64,000 nt of DNA from Methylobacterium frigidaeris (GCF_022179185.1 NZ_BPQJ01000032.1:1-64000), one strand, 5' to 3'. Shown: positions 31,872 through 41,198, counted from the stretch's first letter. Notes: generated by a model from the sequence alone, not told the origin. Program-made: numbers and translations.

Positions 31872-32858
31872 TCATATGATCTTCTCATGCGTCGATGACC
31901 ACTCGTCGACCAGTCTTCTCGCGGTCGGATCGTGGTCGAGCAGCTTGCCGTGCTGGACTGCCAGGTCATGCATATACCCGATCAGGCTTCTGACCACCTG
32001 CATGTCCCGGTCAACCTGCTGAGTATAGCGAAGGTCGCCGCCTTTGTAGTTCATCGGGTCGTGGACGAGGTCGGGGCTCTCGTTCTTCCGTGTCATGAAC
32101 CATTCGCTGCGCAGCAAATCCTCGGGACGATCCTTGAGGGCGTAGTACGGCGATTTGTAGTGATAGCTCGATCCGGAATTGATGACGTCCGAACCCGCGG
32201 CCAGGACTTTCGACCATCCTTTGAGGAACTTCGCGGCGATCTGGAGCGGGTGCCTCTCGGAAAAATGAGCCAGCCAGAGATCGTTCTCGATCACACAGGA
32301 GTTGGTCACGGTCCCGTCGATCAGAACGTCGTGCGAGCCGTTCGCGATGGCAACGGCTTTCCCGCGGATCCGCCCACTGGCGATCACCTTGTAATTCTGT
32401 GTCGGCGCGTTGCGGTGCGTGGTCCGCTTCGGGACGACGATCTCGTTGTAGTCGTCTTGTCTTGTATATTCATAATTGACCATCGGGATCTTGACGCAGT
32501 GCGGGTCCCGAAAGAAACGCCTCAGGCTGCCGAGGTAGGCCCGCAATCCCGCGGGAAGCTTCCGGTCGTCCAGGAACTCGTCGGCATCGACGAACAGCAC
32601 CCAGTCAGCCGAATGGGTCTTGACGGCCTGCTCATACAAAAAAGTATTGAATGACAGTTCGTTGTAGTGAACGGACTTGTTCTGGAAGACGGTTATCCCG
32701 AGCCCTTCCTCGGCAAGCTTCCGCAGGATTTCGACCGTGCCATCGTTGCTGCCGTTGTCCATGAAGATGTGATGCGAGACAAAAGACGCCGTGTGCCTTA
32801 CGAACGCTTCAATGATATCAGCTTCGTCGAGGACTCTTGTTGCGGCGACAATTCTCAT
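31872..32858 (-). CDS. Glycosyltransferase family 2 protein
   Basis: A 328-residue transferase. RIVAATRVLDEADIIEAFVRH opens the Rossmann-like domain, FMDNGSNDGTVEILRKL is the nucleotide-binding helix, and WVLFVDADEFLDD (about 86-98) has the DAD metal motif. LAHFSERHPLQIAAKFLKGW and a Tyr/Ser-rich region follow. GAGG 7 bases before ATG 32858 supports the start. It precedes the GT92-like gene by 145 bases on the same strand and diverges from the third transferase. GC content is low for this genome and several rare codons (ATA, TTA-like) occur. Confidence 0.78.
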   Translation of the reverse strand: MRIVAATRVLDEADIIEAFVRHTASFVSHHIFMDNGSNDGTVEILRKLAEEGLGITVFQNKSVHYNELSFNTFLYEQAVKTHSADWVLFVDADEFLDDRKLPAGLRAYLGSLRRFFRDPHCVKIPMVNYEYTRQDDYNEIVVPKRTTHRNAPTQNYKVIASGRIRGKAVAIANGSHDVLIDGTVTNSCVIENDLWLAHFSERHPLQIAAKFLKGWSKVLAAGSDVINSGSSYHYKSPYYALKDRPEDLLRSEWFMTRKNESPDLVHDPMNYKGGDLRYTQQVDRDMQVVRSLIGYMHDLAVQHGKLLDHDPTARRLVDEWSSTHEKII

Positions 32859-33097
32859 ATATCATCCTCAAGTGCACATCGCGTGCGCGGCACCGGGTGT
32901 TATCAGGTTCCGTTCGTTGATGGAAGACGTCACCGAGCGCGCGCCAGCCCGCACCTCGCAAACCATGTCAGCGCCTGCAGCGTGAAAGACTACGGGCCGA
33001 CCGGCGCCTGAATTGTCCGGTGCGCAGGGTGATCGCACCAAAGCTGTCGCGCCGGTCTCTCGGACGAGCGTGGCGGAGCACAAGGGATTGAGCTTGG

Positions 33098-33958
33098 ATG
33101 ATTGAGGGTCCTGTTTTTCATAAAGATATACCCACGCATTACGCGAATCTGATGATGCAGTATATGGTGGCTCTGAAATTAAAATCACTGATACCGAATT
33201 TGCATTTATCAAACTTCATGATGCCATATTGGAATATCGAGCATCCCGCCATCGATGGAGAGGCGTCCAGCGCCGTTTGCGTTCTCGACGACGAGCAGCA
33301 CGTTGATCTGAACCGGGTGCGGTATCTGGCAGACAACAAAATATTCGACCGCTTCAACTGGCGCGGATATGGTCAGCGCGTCGAATATTTCCCAACGGCC
33401 GCGGAGGCCAAACTGATATTCCAGCGTCCGGACATCAAATGTCCGGTTTTCGATGGAGATGCGGTGGTCTGCCCGGTTCGGGGTGGCGAGATCCTCGATG
33501 CGCGGCATCCGGGATACACGATCGTGCCGATCGACTTCTATGCGGACGTGATCGAGGCGATGGGATGGCGTCCGGTCTTCACGGGCCAGACCGACGACAA
33601 CATCTACATGCGTGCGCTACGGGACCGGTTTCCACACGCGGAGATCGTGCCGCATCGAGGATTGTTGGAGGATTTTTACATCATCCGCTCGGCGGCGAAC
33701 GTGATCCTGTCGGTCAGCACGTTCGCTTGGCTGGCCGCTTGGCTGTCCGACGCGACACGTATCGTTCTGCCCGTCTACGGCATGTTCAATCCTGATTTGT
33801 ATCCAGCCCACGACCTGCTGCCGCTGGGCGACGAGCGGTACCGGTTCTACCGGCTACCGCAGCAACCGGCGGTCCCGTTGCACGAACTCCTGGAGGCCCA
33901 TGCCCGGATGAGGGGGCAGTGGCATCCGGTCGGAACCCAGGATCTCAGGAGGAAATGA
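33098..33958 (+). CDS. Fucosyltransferase-like glycosyltransferase
   Basis: A 286-residue protein. The segment VVCPVRGGEILDARHPGYTI, then FYADVIEAMGWRPVFTGQTDDNIYMRALRDRFP and LEDFYIIRSAANVILSVSTFAWLAAWLSDA (given in parts) follow the order of GT11 and related alpha-fucosyltransferases: a ribose or phosphate contact, a sugar-nucleotide strand, and the SxSTFxWLAAWL helix. The first 120 codons are notably AT-rich compared with the window. The ATG at 33098 gives a hydrophilic start (IEGPVFHKDIPTHYANLM). Family assignment is tentative; a polysaccharide pyruvyl or other transferase is possible. Confidence 0.6.
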   Translation: MIEGPVFHKDIPTHYANLMMQYMVALKLKSLIPNLHLSNFMMPYWNIEHPAIDGEASSAVCVLDDEQHVDLNRVRYLADNKIFDRFNWRGYGQRVEYFPTAAEAKLIFQRPDIKCPVFDGDAVVCPVRGGEILDARHPGYTIVPIDFYADVIEAMGWRPVFTGQTDDNIYMRALRDRFPHAEIVPHRGLLEDFYIIRSAANVILSVSTFAWLAAWLSDATRIVLPVYGMFNPDLYPAHDLLPLGDERYRFYRLPQQPAVPLHELLEAHARMRGQWHPVGTQDLRRK

Positions 33959-33975
33959 TGCTCCGGGCGCCCGGC

Positions 33976-36192
33976 TCACCGTGATATCGGCCGAGCCTCG
34001 CCCACCGTGTTGAACGCCGCCCGCCCCGGCGAGGGGCTCTCCACCGAGCGGAACAGGTGGCCGAGGCCACCCAGCACCTCGAAGGAGCGGCGCGACAGGG
34101 CGCCGGCCGGAGCCCCGGGCGGCGGCGTGGTCGGGGCGGGACCTTGAGCGCTGCGGGCGCCGGCCTTGTCGGATTCGAAGCCCGGCATCGGCTTGATCTC
34201 GATGCCCTGGTGGGCCGGGGCCATCACCTCGTGGAAGGTGATCGCCGGCAGCGAGCCGCCGGTCAGGTTCTTGGTCGAGGAATGGTCGTCGTTGCCGTAC
34301 CAGACGGCGGTCACGAGGTTGCCGGTGTAGCCGACGAACCAGGCGTCCCGGTAGGCATTGGTGGTACCCGACTTGCCGGCGGTGCGCACGCCCTCCACCG
34401 CCGCCTTGCGGCCGGTGCCCTCGTCGACGACCTTGTTGAGCATGTAGTTCATGTCGGCGACGACCCGAGTGGAGAGCAGCTGCTCGGGCGGCGCCTCGCT
34501 GGAGTCGTGGCGGTAGATCACCTCGCCGGCGCCGGTACGGATCTCGGTCGCAGCGTAGGGCTTGGCCCGCCTGCCGCCATTGGCGAAGACCGAGTAGCCG
34601 GCGGCCTGGTCGAGCACCGTCACCTCGGCCGAGCCGATCGGCAGCGAGACCGAATCGACCAGGTTCGAGGTGATGCCCATCTTGTGGGACAGCTCGATGA
34701 TCTTGGCCCGGCCGAGCTTCGCCGCGCGGGCGTCGTGGGTCTCGCCGAGCTGCTTGCCCATGGCGATCGAGAACTGCACCGGGATGGTGTTGATCGATTT
34801 CGCCACCGCGACCCACAGCGGCACGGTGCCGGCGAAGGAGCGGCCGTAATTCGCCGGGCACCAGTTGCCGATGCAGACCGGCCGGTCGACGACCCGGCTC
34901 TCGGGCCGCCACTGCCCGGTGGCGAGCGCCGCGGCGTAGACGTAGGGCTTGAACGACGAGCCGGGCTGGCGCAGGGCGTCGGTGGCGCGGTTGAACTGGC
35001 TCTGGCCGTAATCGGCCCCGCCGACCATCGCCCGCACCGCCCCGTCGGGGTCCATGGTCACGAGGGCCGCCTGCTCGACGTCGAAGGCGTCGCCGAACTG
35101 GCGCAGCACGTTCTCCACCGCCTGGTCGGCCCGCTTCTGGATCGCGAGGTCGAGCGGGGTCTTGACCACCAGCACCCGCTCCTTCTTCAGCTTGCCCTCG
35201 TCGACGAGCTTCTTGATCTCGTTGAAGGCCCAGTCGAGGTAGTAGTCGGCGCTGATGTCGCGCGAGCGCGTTACGGGCGTCGCCGGGTTGCGCAGGGCCG
35301 ACTGGATCTGGCCCTCCGTCAGGTAGCCCGCCTCGACCATGTTGTGCAGCACGTCCGCGGCGCGGGCACGGGCCGCCGGCAGGTTGACGTGGGGGGCGTA
35401 CTTCGTCGGCGCCTTGAACAGGCCGGCCAGCATGGCGGCTTCCGGCAGGGTGATATCCTTGAGGTTCTTGCCGAAATAGTAATCCGCCGCGGCCGCCGCA
35501 CCGAAGGTGCCGCCGCCCATATAGGCCCGGTCGAGGTAGAGCTTCAGGATCTCGTTCTTGGTCAGGTGGCATTCGAGCCACAGGGCCAGGAACGCCTCGT
35601 TGACCTTGCGCTCGAGGGAGCGCTCGTTCGACAGGAAGAGGTTCTTGGCGAGCTGCTGGGTGAGCGAGGAGCCGCCCTGGACGTGCCCGCCGCCGCGGGC
35701 ATTCACCGTGACGGCGCGCAGCGTCCCGATCGGGTCGATGCCCCAATGCTCGTAGAAGCGCCGGTCCTCGGTCGAGATCAGCGCCTTGACGAGAATGTCG
35801 GGGAACTCGTCGATGCGTAGCGAATCGTCGTGCTTGATGCCGCGCCGCCCGACCTCGGTCCCGTAGCGGTCGAGGAAGGTCACGGCGAGGTCCGGCGCCT
35901 TGAGCCAGTTCTCGCTGGTCTGATTGAAGGCGGATTGGGCGAGCGTCAGCATCGCCACGCCGCCGACGAGCCCGAGCGTCACGCCCTCGCTCGCGAGGTC
36001 GAGGACGAGGCGCTTGACGCCCCGCACCCGGAAGCGGCGCTGGAACCGCTCCGCGAACCGCCCGTACACCTCGCCGAACGAGCGGCCGCCGTTGTAGAGG
36101 CCGTCATTCAGCCAGGCGTCGAAGCCGAGCATCCCGTGGGACAGGCGGGTCCGGAGCTTGGTCAGCCGGTTGGTGGGCTGGTTCTCGGGCAC
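33976..36192 (-). CDS. Penicillin-binding protein 1A (glycosyltransferase/transpeptidase)
   Basis: A 738-residue bifunctional peptidoglycan synthase. One membrane segment (VTLGLVGGVAMLTLAQSAF, about 71-89) anchors it. The GT51 domain has Glu142 in STEDRRFYEHWGID, and GGSSLTQQLAKNLFL (173-187). The transpeptidase has Ser412 in GSSFKPYVY (SxxK), SIN in VAKSINTIPV, and KSGTT in TAGKSGTTNAYRD. It polymerises lipid II and cross-links stem peptides in the periplasm. GTG 36192 begins a short cytoplasmic tail, consistent with PBP1A relatives. The C-terminal 60 residues are a Pro/Ala-rich tail. It follows the glycosyltransferase patch tail to tail. Confidence 0.9.
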   Translation of the reverse strand: MPENQPTNRLTKLRTRLSHGMLGFDAWLNDGLYNGGRSFGEVYGRFAERFQRRFRVRGVKRLVLDLASEGVTLGLVGGVAMLTLAQSAFNQTSENWLKAPDLAVTFLDRYGTEVGRRGIKHDDSLRIDEFPDILVKALISTEDRRFYEHWGIDPIGTLRAVTVNARGGGHVQGGSSLTQQLAKNLFLSNERSLERKVNEAFLALWLECHLTKNEILKLYLDRAYMGGGTFGAAAAADYYFGKNLKDITLPEAAMLAGLFKAPTKYAPHVNLPAARARAADVLHNMVEAGYLTEGQIQSALRNPATPVTRSRDISADYYLDWAFNEIKKLVDEGKLKKERVLVVKTPLDLAIQKRADQAVENVLRQFGDAFDVEQAALVTMDPDGAVRAMVGGADYGQSQFNRATDALRQPGSSFKPYVYAAALATGQWRPESRVVDRPVCIGNWCPANYGRSFAGTVPLWVAVAKSINTIPVQFSIAMGKQLGETHDARAAKLGRAKIIELSHKMGITSNLVDSVSLPIGSAEVTVLDQAAGYSVFANGGRRAKPYAATEIRTGAGEVIYRHDSSEAPPEQLLSTRVVADMNYMLNKVVDEGTGRKAAVEGVRTAGKSGTTNAYRDAWFVGYTGNLVTAVWYGNDDHSSTKNLTGGSLPAITFHEVMAPAHQGIEIKPMPGFESDKAGARSAQGPAPTTPPPGAPAGALSRRSFEVLGGLGHLFRSVESPSPGRAAFNTVGEARPISR

Positions 36193-36443
36193 TGCGGAGG
36201 GTCCTCGGGATGGTGCAACGCGAAGGTCTAGCAAGCCTCGCATTCTAGCGCGAGACCGGGAGCCGGTCGCAGGCTTCCGCGGCCTATATGGGGCGCTCGC
36301 GCGCCGACACGACGTCGCAGGAATGCGTAAGCCGGCCCGGCCACGCTTGCCCGCAGGCCTCGGGCACGGCAGAGGAGGGGACCTCCCGCCCCCGATATCC
36401 CCATCCGCACCGTCGATCCGGTGCCTGGAAGGCCGTAACAGCC

Positions 36444-37010
36444 GTGGCCAAAGCCCGCAGCAAGTCCCCGCGCCCACCCGCCTCCCGCAGTTCCGCGACT
36501 CCATTGGCCGCGACCCCGTTCTGGCGCGAGAAGAGCCTGGAGGCGATGACTCCGGAGGAGTGGGAGAGCCTGTGCGATGGCTGCGGCCGCTGCTGCCTCC
36601 TCAAGCTCGAGGACGAGGATTCGGGCGAGATCCACTACACCGATATCGGCTGCACGCTGCTGGATGCCGGCACCTGCCGCTGCCGCGACTACGCCCGGCG
36701 CCAGCGCAAGGTGCCCGACTGCGTCCGGCTGACGCCCGAGGCGGTTCGCACCCTGCCGTGGCTGCCGCCGACCTGCGGCTACCGCCTGGTGCGGGACAGG
36801 CACGACCTGCCCTGGTGGCACCCCCTGGTCTCCGGCACCCGGCGCACCGTGCACGAGGCCGGCATCTCGGTCCGCGGCCGTGTCAGCGGCACCGAGGAGG
36901 AGTTCGAGACCGAGGAACTGCCGGACCGCATCGTGGACTGGCCGGGCCAGGATCCCCAGAGGCAGGATCCCCAGAGCCGGGATCCGCAGAGCGACGATCC
37001 TCAGCCTTGA
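36444..37010 (+). CDS. YcgN/UPF0260 family zinc- or iron-cysteine protein
   Basis: A 188-residue protein. ATPFWREKSLEAMTPEEWESLC (in part), LCDGCGRCCLLKLEDED (about 49-65), TDIGCTLLDAGTCRCRDYARRQ and VPDCVRLTPE are the conserved cysteine-rich motifs of UPF0260 (YcgN), related to the YkgJ family that may bind an iron-sulfur cluster. VPDCVRLTPEAVRTLPWLPPTCGYR is the family C-terminal signature. The GTG at 36444 gives the family length. The last 20 residues are a repeat-encoded DPQ tail (see the tandem repeat). The biochemical role is unknown. Confidence 0.8.
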   Translation: MAKARSKSPRPPASRSSATPLAATPFWREKSLEAMTPEEWESLCDGCGRCCLLKLEDEDSGEIHYTDIGCTLLDAGTCRCRDYARRQRKVPDCVRLTPEAVRTLPWLPPTCGYRLVRDRHDLPWWHPLVSGTRRTVHEAGISVRGRVSGTEEEFETEELPDRIVDWPGQDPQRQDPQSRDPQSDDPQP

Positions 37011-37022
37011 GATCCGCGGTCC
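36948..37022 (+). repeat. Degenerate 15-bp tandem repeat at the YcgN 3' end
   Basis: Five units (36948-36962, 36963-36977, 36978-36992, 36993-37007, 37008-37022) share the pattern nnnGATCCnCAGnnn, the first two nearly identical (CAGGATCCCCAGAGG and CAGGATCCCCAGAGC). Four encode the repeating DPQ residues of the C-terminus. The stop TGA (37008-37010) is the start of unit 5, so the array continues past the gene. Confidence 0.75.
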
Positions 37023-37181
37023 GGGGATTGATACCCGCCCGGAGTTTTTGAGGAACCGTGCCAGCCGGGCGACGTTCCCCAGCAGTGCGGAACGGCGCCG
37101 GCCTTTCCAAGATGTTCTGCGCCTTGCGCCAGCATCGCCATGACAAGCGAGGGTGCCGGCACGCGCCTCAGGGAGAACGCC

Positions 37182-37685
37182 ATGGGCCTGTTCTCGAAGC
37201 CGATCAAGAGCATGGACGACCTGTTCCATCACATGCTCCAGGACATCTACTACGCCGAGCAGCAGATCACCAAGGCGCTGCCGAAGATGATCGCGAAGGC
37301 GAGCGACCCGCAGCTGAAAGCGGGCTTCGAGACGCACTTGCGCGAGACGGAAGGGCAGATCCGGCGGCTCGACCAAGTGTTCCAGACGCTCGGCCAGCCT
37401 GCCAAGGGCGTGCGCTGCGCGGCGATGGACGGCATCATCGCCGAGGCCGAAGAGATCATCGGCGACACCGACGACGCCGAGGTGCGCGACGCCGCCATGC
37501 TGGCCGCTGCCCAGGCGGTCGAGCATTACGAGATCACCCGCTACGGCACGATCATCGCCTATGCCCAGCAGCTCGGCCGCAAGGACGTGATCGGGCCGCT
37601 GCAGCAGACCCTCGAGGAGGAGAAGGCGACCGACAAGAAGCTCACCTCGCTGGCCGAGAGCCGGGTCAACCGCAAGGCCGCCTGA
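37182..37685 (+). CDS. YciE/YciF-type ferritin-like stress protein (DUF892)
   Basis: A 167-residue four-helix bundle. SMDDLFHHMLQDIYYAEQQI carries the first metal-binding helix (Glu in YYAEQQ), FETHLRETEGQIRRLDQVF the second, AQAVEHYEITRYGTIIAYAQQLG the third, and EEEKATDKKLTSLAE the fourth. The spacing of Glu and His residues in these helices matches a di-iron centre. Relatives are induced by osmotic and envelope stress. ATG 37182 has the family start MGLFSKPI; an ATG at 37140 is too far upstream. The glutathione synthase gene follows 191 bases later. Confidence 0.85.
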   Translation: MGLFSKPIKSMDDLFHHMLQDIYYAEQQITKALPKMIAKASDPQLKAGFETHLRETEGQIRRLDQVFQTLGQPAKGVRCAAMDGIIAEAEEIIGDTDDAEVRDAAMLAAAQAVEHYEITRYGTIIAYAQQLGRKDVIGPLQQTLEEEKATDKKLTSLAESRVNRKAA

Positions 37686-37876
37686 GCGAACACCGATCGG
37701 CCTCGCTGTCCCGCAATGGCACGTGACTTGCGACGCCTCACCAGGCCCTCATGGGCGTTTCCTCCCTCGACTTGGGGCCCCGTCGCGATCCCGCGTACGG
37801 GGCCTTCCTTGTCGAGGGGCCGTTGCCATCGGGCGCGGGCGGCCCGATAACCCGGGCGACCGGAGATACCCTCGAC

Positions 37877-38833
37877 ATGGCCCTCACCGTCGCGGTCCAG
37901 ATGGACCCGATCCAGGCGATCCGCATCGCCGGCGACACCACCTTCGCGCTGCTGCTGGAGGCGCAAAGCCGCGGTCACACGCTGGTCCACTACACTCCCG
38001 ACCGGTTGTCGATGCGCGACGGGCGCGTCACCGCCCGGGTCGAGCCCCTGCGGGTGCAGGACGTCGAGGGCGATCACGCGACCTTGGGCGCCCAGGAGCG
38101 GATCGACCTCGCCACGGTCGACGTGGTGCTGATGCGCCAGGACCCGCCCTTCGATCTCGCCTACATCACGGCGACGCATCTGCTGGAGCGGATCCACCCG
38201 CACACGCTCGTGGTGAACAACCCGTTCGAGGTGCGCAACGCTCCCGAGAAGCTGTTCGTCACCGCCTATCCGGAGCTGATGCCGCCGACCCTGATCACCC
38301 GCGACAAGCAGGAGATCGAGGAGTTCCGGGCCGAGCACGGCGCCGTGGTGATGAAGCCGCTGCACGGCCATGGTGGCGCGGCGGTGTTGCGGGTGCTGCC
38401 CGACGACCCGAATTTCGGCTCGATGTTCGACCTGTTCTCGGTCACCTTCCGCGAGCCCTGGGTGGTGCAGCGCTTCCTGCCGCGGATCACCGAGGGCGAC
38501 AAGCGCATCATTCTGGTCGACGGCGAGCCCCTCGGCGCCGTCAACCGGGTGCCGGCAGCCAACGACATCCGCTCCAACATGGTGCGGGGCGGCACCGGCG
38601 GCGCGACGGCCCTCACCCCGCGCGAGCAGGAGATCTGCGCCGCGATCGGTCCGGAGCTGCGACGCCGCGGCCTGATCCTGGTCGGCATCGACGTGATCGA
38701 CGGCAACCTGACCGAGATCAACGTCACCTCGCCGACCGGCATCCGGGCGATCAAGCGCCTCGGCGGCCCCGACCTCGCGGTCGCGGTCTGGGACGCGATC
38801 GAGGCCAAGGTGACGAAGCCGCAGGTCGCCTGA
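37877..38833 (+). CDS. gshB: Glutathione synthase
   Basis: A 318-residue ATP-grasp ligase joining gamma-glutamylcysteine and glycine. VAVQMDPIQAIRIAGDTTFALLLEAQ is the standard N-terminal motif (first segment VAVQMDPIQAIRI). DVVLMRQDPPFDLAYI and NPFEVRNAPEKLFVTAYPEL bind substrate; KPLHGHGGAAV is the ATP-grasp glycine loop; IDVIDGNLTEINVTSPTGI has the metal-binding residues. The ATG at 37877 gives the family length, as the upstream reading is Pro/Gly-rich and unrelated. Product glutathione supports redox balance and, in methylotrophs, formaldehyde-related chemistry. Confidence 0.93.
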   Translation: MALTVAVQMDPIQAIRIAGDTTFALLLEAQSRGHTLVHYTPDRLSMRDGRVTARVEPLRVQDVEGDHATLGAQERIDLATVDVVLMRQDPPFDLAYITATHLLERIHPHTLVVNNPFEVRNAPEKLFVTAYPELMPPTLITRDKQEIEEFRAEHGAVVMKPLHGHGGAAVLRVLPDDPNFGSMFDLFSVTFREPWVVQRFLPRITEGDKRIILVDGEPLGAVNRVPAANDIRSNMVRGGTGGATALTPREQEICAAIGPELRRRGLILVGIDVIDGNLTEINVTSPTGIRAIKRLGGPDLAVAVWDAIEAKVTKPQVA

Positions 38834-38858
38834 CAAGAGGCCGGCGGGGGAGGGCGCC

Positions 38859-40031
38859 TCAGCCCGCATCCTCCCCCAGCGTGTCCTCGATGTAGAGCCG
38901 GTCGAGCAGCACCTTGCCCATTGCCATCAGGGGCAGGGCGAGGGCGACGCCCCAGAGGCCGAACAGCACGCCGAGCAGGATCTGGCCGGCGAACAGGGTG
39001 GCGGGCGGGATGTCGAGCGCCCGCTTCTGCACGAAGGGCGTCAGCACGTAGCTCTCGAGGGTCTGCACCAGCAGGTAGACGCACAGGCCCGCGATCACTC
39101 CCTTCAGCCCCGAGGCGAGGGAGGCCAGCACGATGATGATGCCGGCGACCAGCGCCCCGATGGTCGGGATGAAGCAGAGCAGGCCGGCCTGCAGCCCCAG
39201 CACCAGGGCGCCGTCGATGCCGACCAGCGTCAGCCCGAGCCAGACGCAGACGAAGATCGCCGCCATCACGACGAGCTGGCCGAACAGCCAGTGGCGCAGG
39301 GTGATCCCGATGTCGTCGGCGACGGACGCCGCATGGGTGCGGTGGCGCGAGGGCACGAAGCGCAGCAGGCCGTCGCGGTAGGTCCGGGGGTCGGCCGCCA
39401 CGAACAGGCCGAGTACCACCACGATGAACACGTTGCCGATGGCGCCGAACACTGCCAGCGCCACCGTCGAGGCCTGGCCGAGCACGCTGCCGGCGCCCGA
39501 CAGCAGCGTGCCGGGGCTCGGCAGGCCGCCGGCCGCGGGCGTGCTCCGACGTCCGCTCTCCGCCTCGCCGGATGTCGGCTGCGAGGCCGCATCCTTGAGC
39601 TTGCCGAAATCGAGGAAGCGGGTGTCGATCCCGCGGGCGTCGAGCCAGGATTTCACGGTGCCGGATTGCTGCTGCAGCGTCTGGCCCAGCCGCTGCGCCT
39701 GGCCCGCCACGGTCGCGCCGCCGAGCCCAACCATGCCGAGCACCAGGAGCGTGAGCAGCACGCTCACGATCGCGAGCCGCACCCCGTGGCCGAGCGGAAC
39801 GACCCGGCCGAGGTAGTGCGTGAGCCCGTCGAGGAAGACCGCGAACAGGATGCCGGCGAAGATCAGGAGCAGCGTATCGGCCGAGTGCCAGGCCAGCAGC
39901 AGGACGGCCGTGAACGACACCACCCCGATGCCGGCGAGCACGAGGGAGCGGGTGCTCGCCCGGGCCGGCCAGGTGGCGTCCTGGTGAACGATATTCTGGG
40001 AAGCGACGTCCTGAGGTGGGAAAGCGGGCAT
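38859..40031 (-). CDS. AI-2E family transporter
   Basis: A 390-residue membrane protein. Hydrophobic helices near the N-terminus (LVLAGIGVVSFTAVLLLAWHS, FAGILFAVFLDGLTHYLG), a soluble middle with SGTVKSWLDARGIDTRF, and a C-terminal helical bundle with FIPTIGALVAGIIIVLASLASG, LVQTLESYVLTPFVQKRALD and LLGVLFGLWGVALALPLMA (in parts) follow the AI-2E/YhhQ-PerM family. The family name comes from a proposed autoinducer-2 exporter, but members have other substrates such as ions. The ATG at 40031 is used; a longer reading starts upstream. Substrate unknown. Confidence 0.8.
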   Translation of the reverse strand: MPAFPPQDVASQNIVHQDATWPARASTRSLVLAGIGVVSFTAVLLLAWHSADTLLLIFAGILFAVFLDGLTHYLGRVVPLGHGVRLAIVSVLLTLLVLGMVGLGGATVAGQAQRLGQTLQQQSGTVKSWLDARGIDTRFLDFGKLKDAASQPTSGEAESGRRSTPAAGGLPSPGTLLSGAGSVLGQASTVALAVFGAIGNVFIVVVLGLFVAADPRTYRDGLLRFVPSRHRTHAASVADDIGITLRHWLFGQLVVMAAIFVCVWLGLTLVGIDGALVLGLQAGLLCFIPTIGALVAGIIIVLASLASGLKGVIAGLCVYLLVQTLESYVLTPFVQKRALDIPPATLFAGQILLGVLFGLWGVALALPLMAMGKVLLDRLYIEDTLGEDAG

Positions 40032-40119
40032 GTCCGATGATCTCTCCGCCGGCGGCGCCGGGCCGTCGTGCAGGACACATAGCCGCGCGCGGCCGTACGG
40101 CGACCGGAAATCCCGCTCC

Positions 40120-40521
40120 TCACCCCTCCTCGCGCCGGCGCCGCACGCCGGCGAGCACCACGGGATGCGCGGAGGTCTTCCAGTCCGGCCCCTCCTCCTG
40201 CGGGGCGACCGTGAAGGGCTTGGGCAGGGCCAGCACCGGGGCCTGGCGCCGGGGCGTCCACTCCTTCACCTCCACGACCTCGATGATCGGCTCGGGCGGC
40301 GGGCGGACCTTCCGGCGCACCGGCTGCGCCGCGCGCCGGCCGACGATGCGCAGCAGCGCCCAGCCGACGAGGCCGGCCCAGGCGAGGAGCACCCCCCCTG
40401 GCGTCGGCCGCTCGGAGAGGAGGAGGGTCACCAGTCCGACGAGGGCGCAGGCCACCGCGAGGCTGCGGGCGCTCAGCGGGTCGAACGGCAGGGGGTCGGG
40501 GTGTCTGTGGTCGCGGAGCAT
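40120..40521 (-). CDS. Small membrane protein of unknown function
   Basis: A 133-residue protein with two close hydrophobic helices (SLAVACALVGLVTLLLS and GVLLAWAGLVGWALLRIVG, about 20-36 and 42-60) joined by a short loop, then a basic, Pro-rich cytoplasmic tail (RRKVRPPPEPIIEVVEVKEW). No family recognised. ATG 40521 is the first start. It stands alone between the AI-2E and MoaE genes. Confidence 0.55.
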   Translation of the reverse strand: MLRDHRHPDPLPFDPLSARSLAVACALVGLVTLLLSERPTPGGVLLAWAGLVGWALLRIVGRRAAQPVRRKVRPPPEPIIEVVEVKEWTPRRQAPVLALPKPFTVAPQEEGPDWKTSAHPVVLAGVRRRREEG

Positions 40522-40600
40522 GACCGCGATCCTGCCGCAGGCCCGTCAGCGATTCCTCAGTCCGATCGCTCGAATTCTTAGTAATCCCCGTTTCACACCC

Positions 40601-41056
40601 TCACCACCGCGCTGCCGCCGCCGCATCGTGCTCCATCGCCTCGACCCACCCGCCGAGGGTCCCGTCGGCACGGTGCTCGCGCTTCCAGAACGGGGCGCGG
40701 GTCTTGAGGTAGTCCATCAGGAAGCTCGCGGCCTCGAAGGCGGCGCTCCGGTGAGCCGAGGCCGCGAGAACCAGCACGATGCCCTCGCCCGGGCGGATCA
40801 GGCCGTGGCGGTGGATCGCGACGGCTCCCTGGAGCGGCCAGCGCTTCGCCGCCTCGTCGAGCACGCGGCCGATCTCGGCCTCGGCCATGCCGGGATAGTG
40901 TTCGAGCTCGAGGGCGGCCAGGCGCCCGTCCTCGTCGCGGCACAGGCCGGTGAAGCTCACGATCGCACCCGCCCGCCCGCCGAGCTCCGCCGTAAGCGCG
41001 GCGATCTCCGCCGCGACGTCGAAGGGCTCTGGCTGGATCGAGAGGCGAGGGGTCAT
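40601..41056 (-). CDS. moaE: Molybdopterin synthase catalytic subunit MoaE
   Basis: A 151-residue enzyme that transfers sulfur from MoaD to precursor Z to make molybdopterin. It begins RLSIQPEPFDVAAEIAAL; VSFTGLCRDEDGRL and LELEHYPGMAEAEIG follow, and the active-site lysine lies in YLKTRAPFWKREH, near residues 123-135. HRHGLIRPGEGIVLVLAASAHR is the conserved core. The ATG at 41056 gives the family length. MoaD is not adjacent. A gamma carbonic anhydrase-like gene starts 142 bases away in the opposite direction. Confidence 0.9.
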   Translation of the reverse strand: MTPRLSIQPEPFDVAAEIAALTAELGGRAGAIVSFTGLCRDEDGRLAALELEHYPGMAEAEIGRVLDEAAKRWPLQGAVAIHRHGLIRPGEGIVLVLAASAHRSAAFEAASFLMDYLKTRAPFWKREHRADGTLGGWVEAMEHDAAAAARW

Positions 41057-41198
41057 GGCAGGTCCGGATGGTGAGACGAGCGGCGTTCTAGCACGAACCG
41101 CCCGCGCCGGGACCGGGGCTGGCGGCGTCGGCGGAACGGCGTCAATGTCGGGCGCGAGAAGGACCGGCCGCGCGGCCGGCCGGACGGAGGATAGCCCC

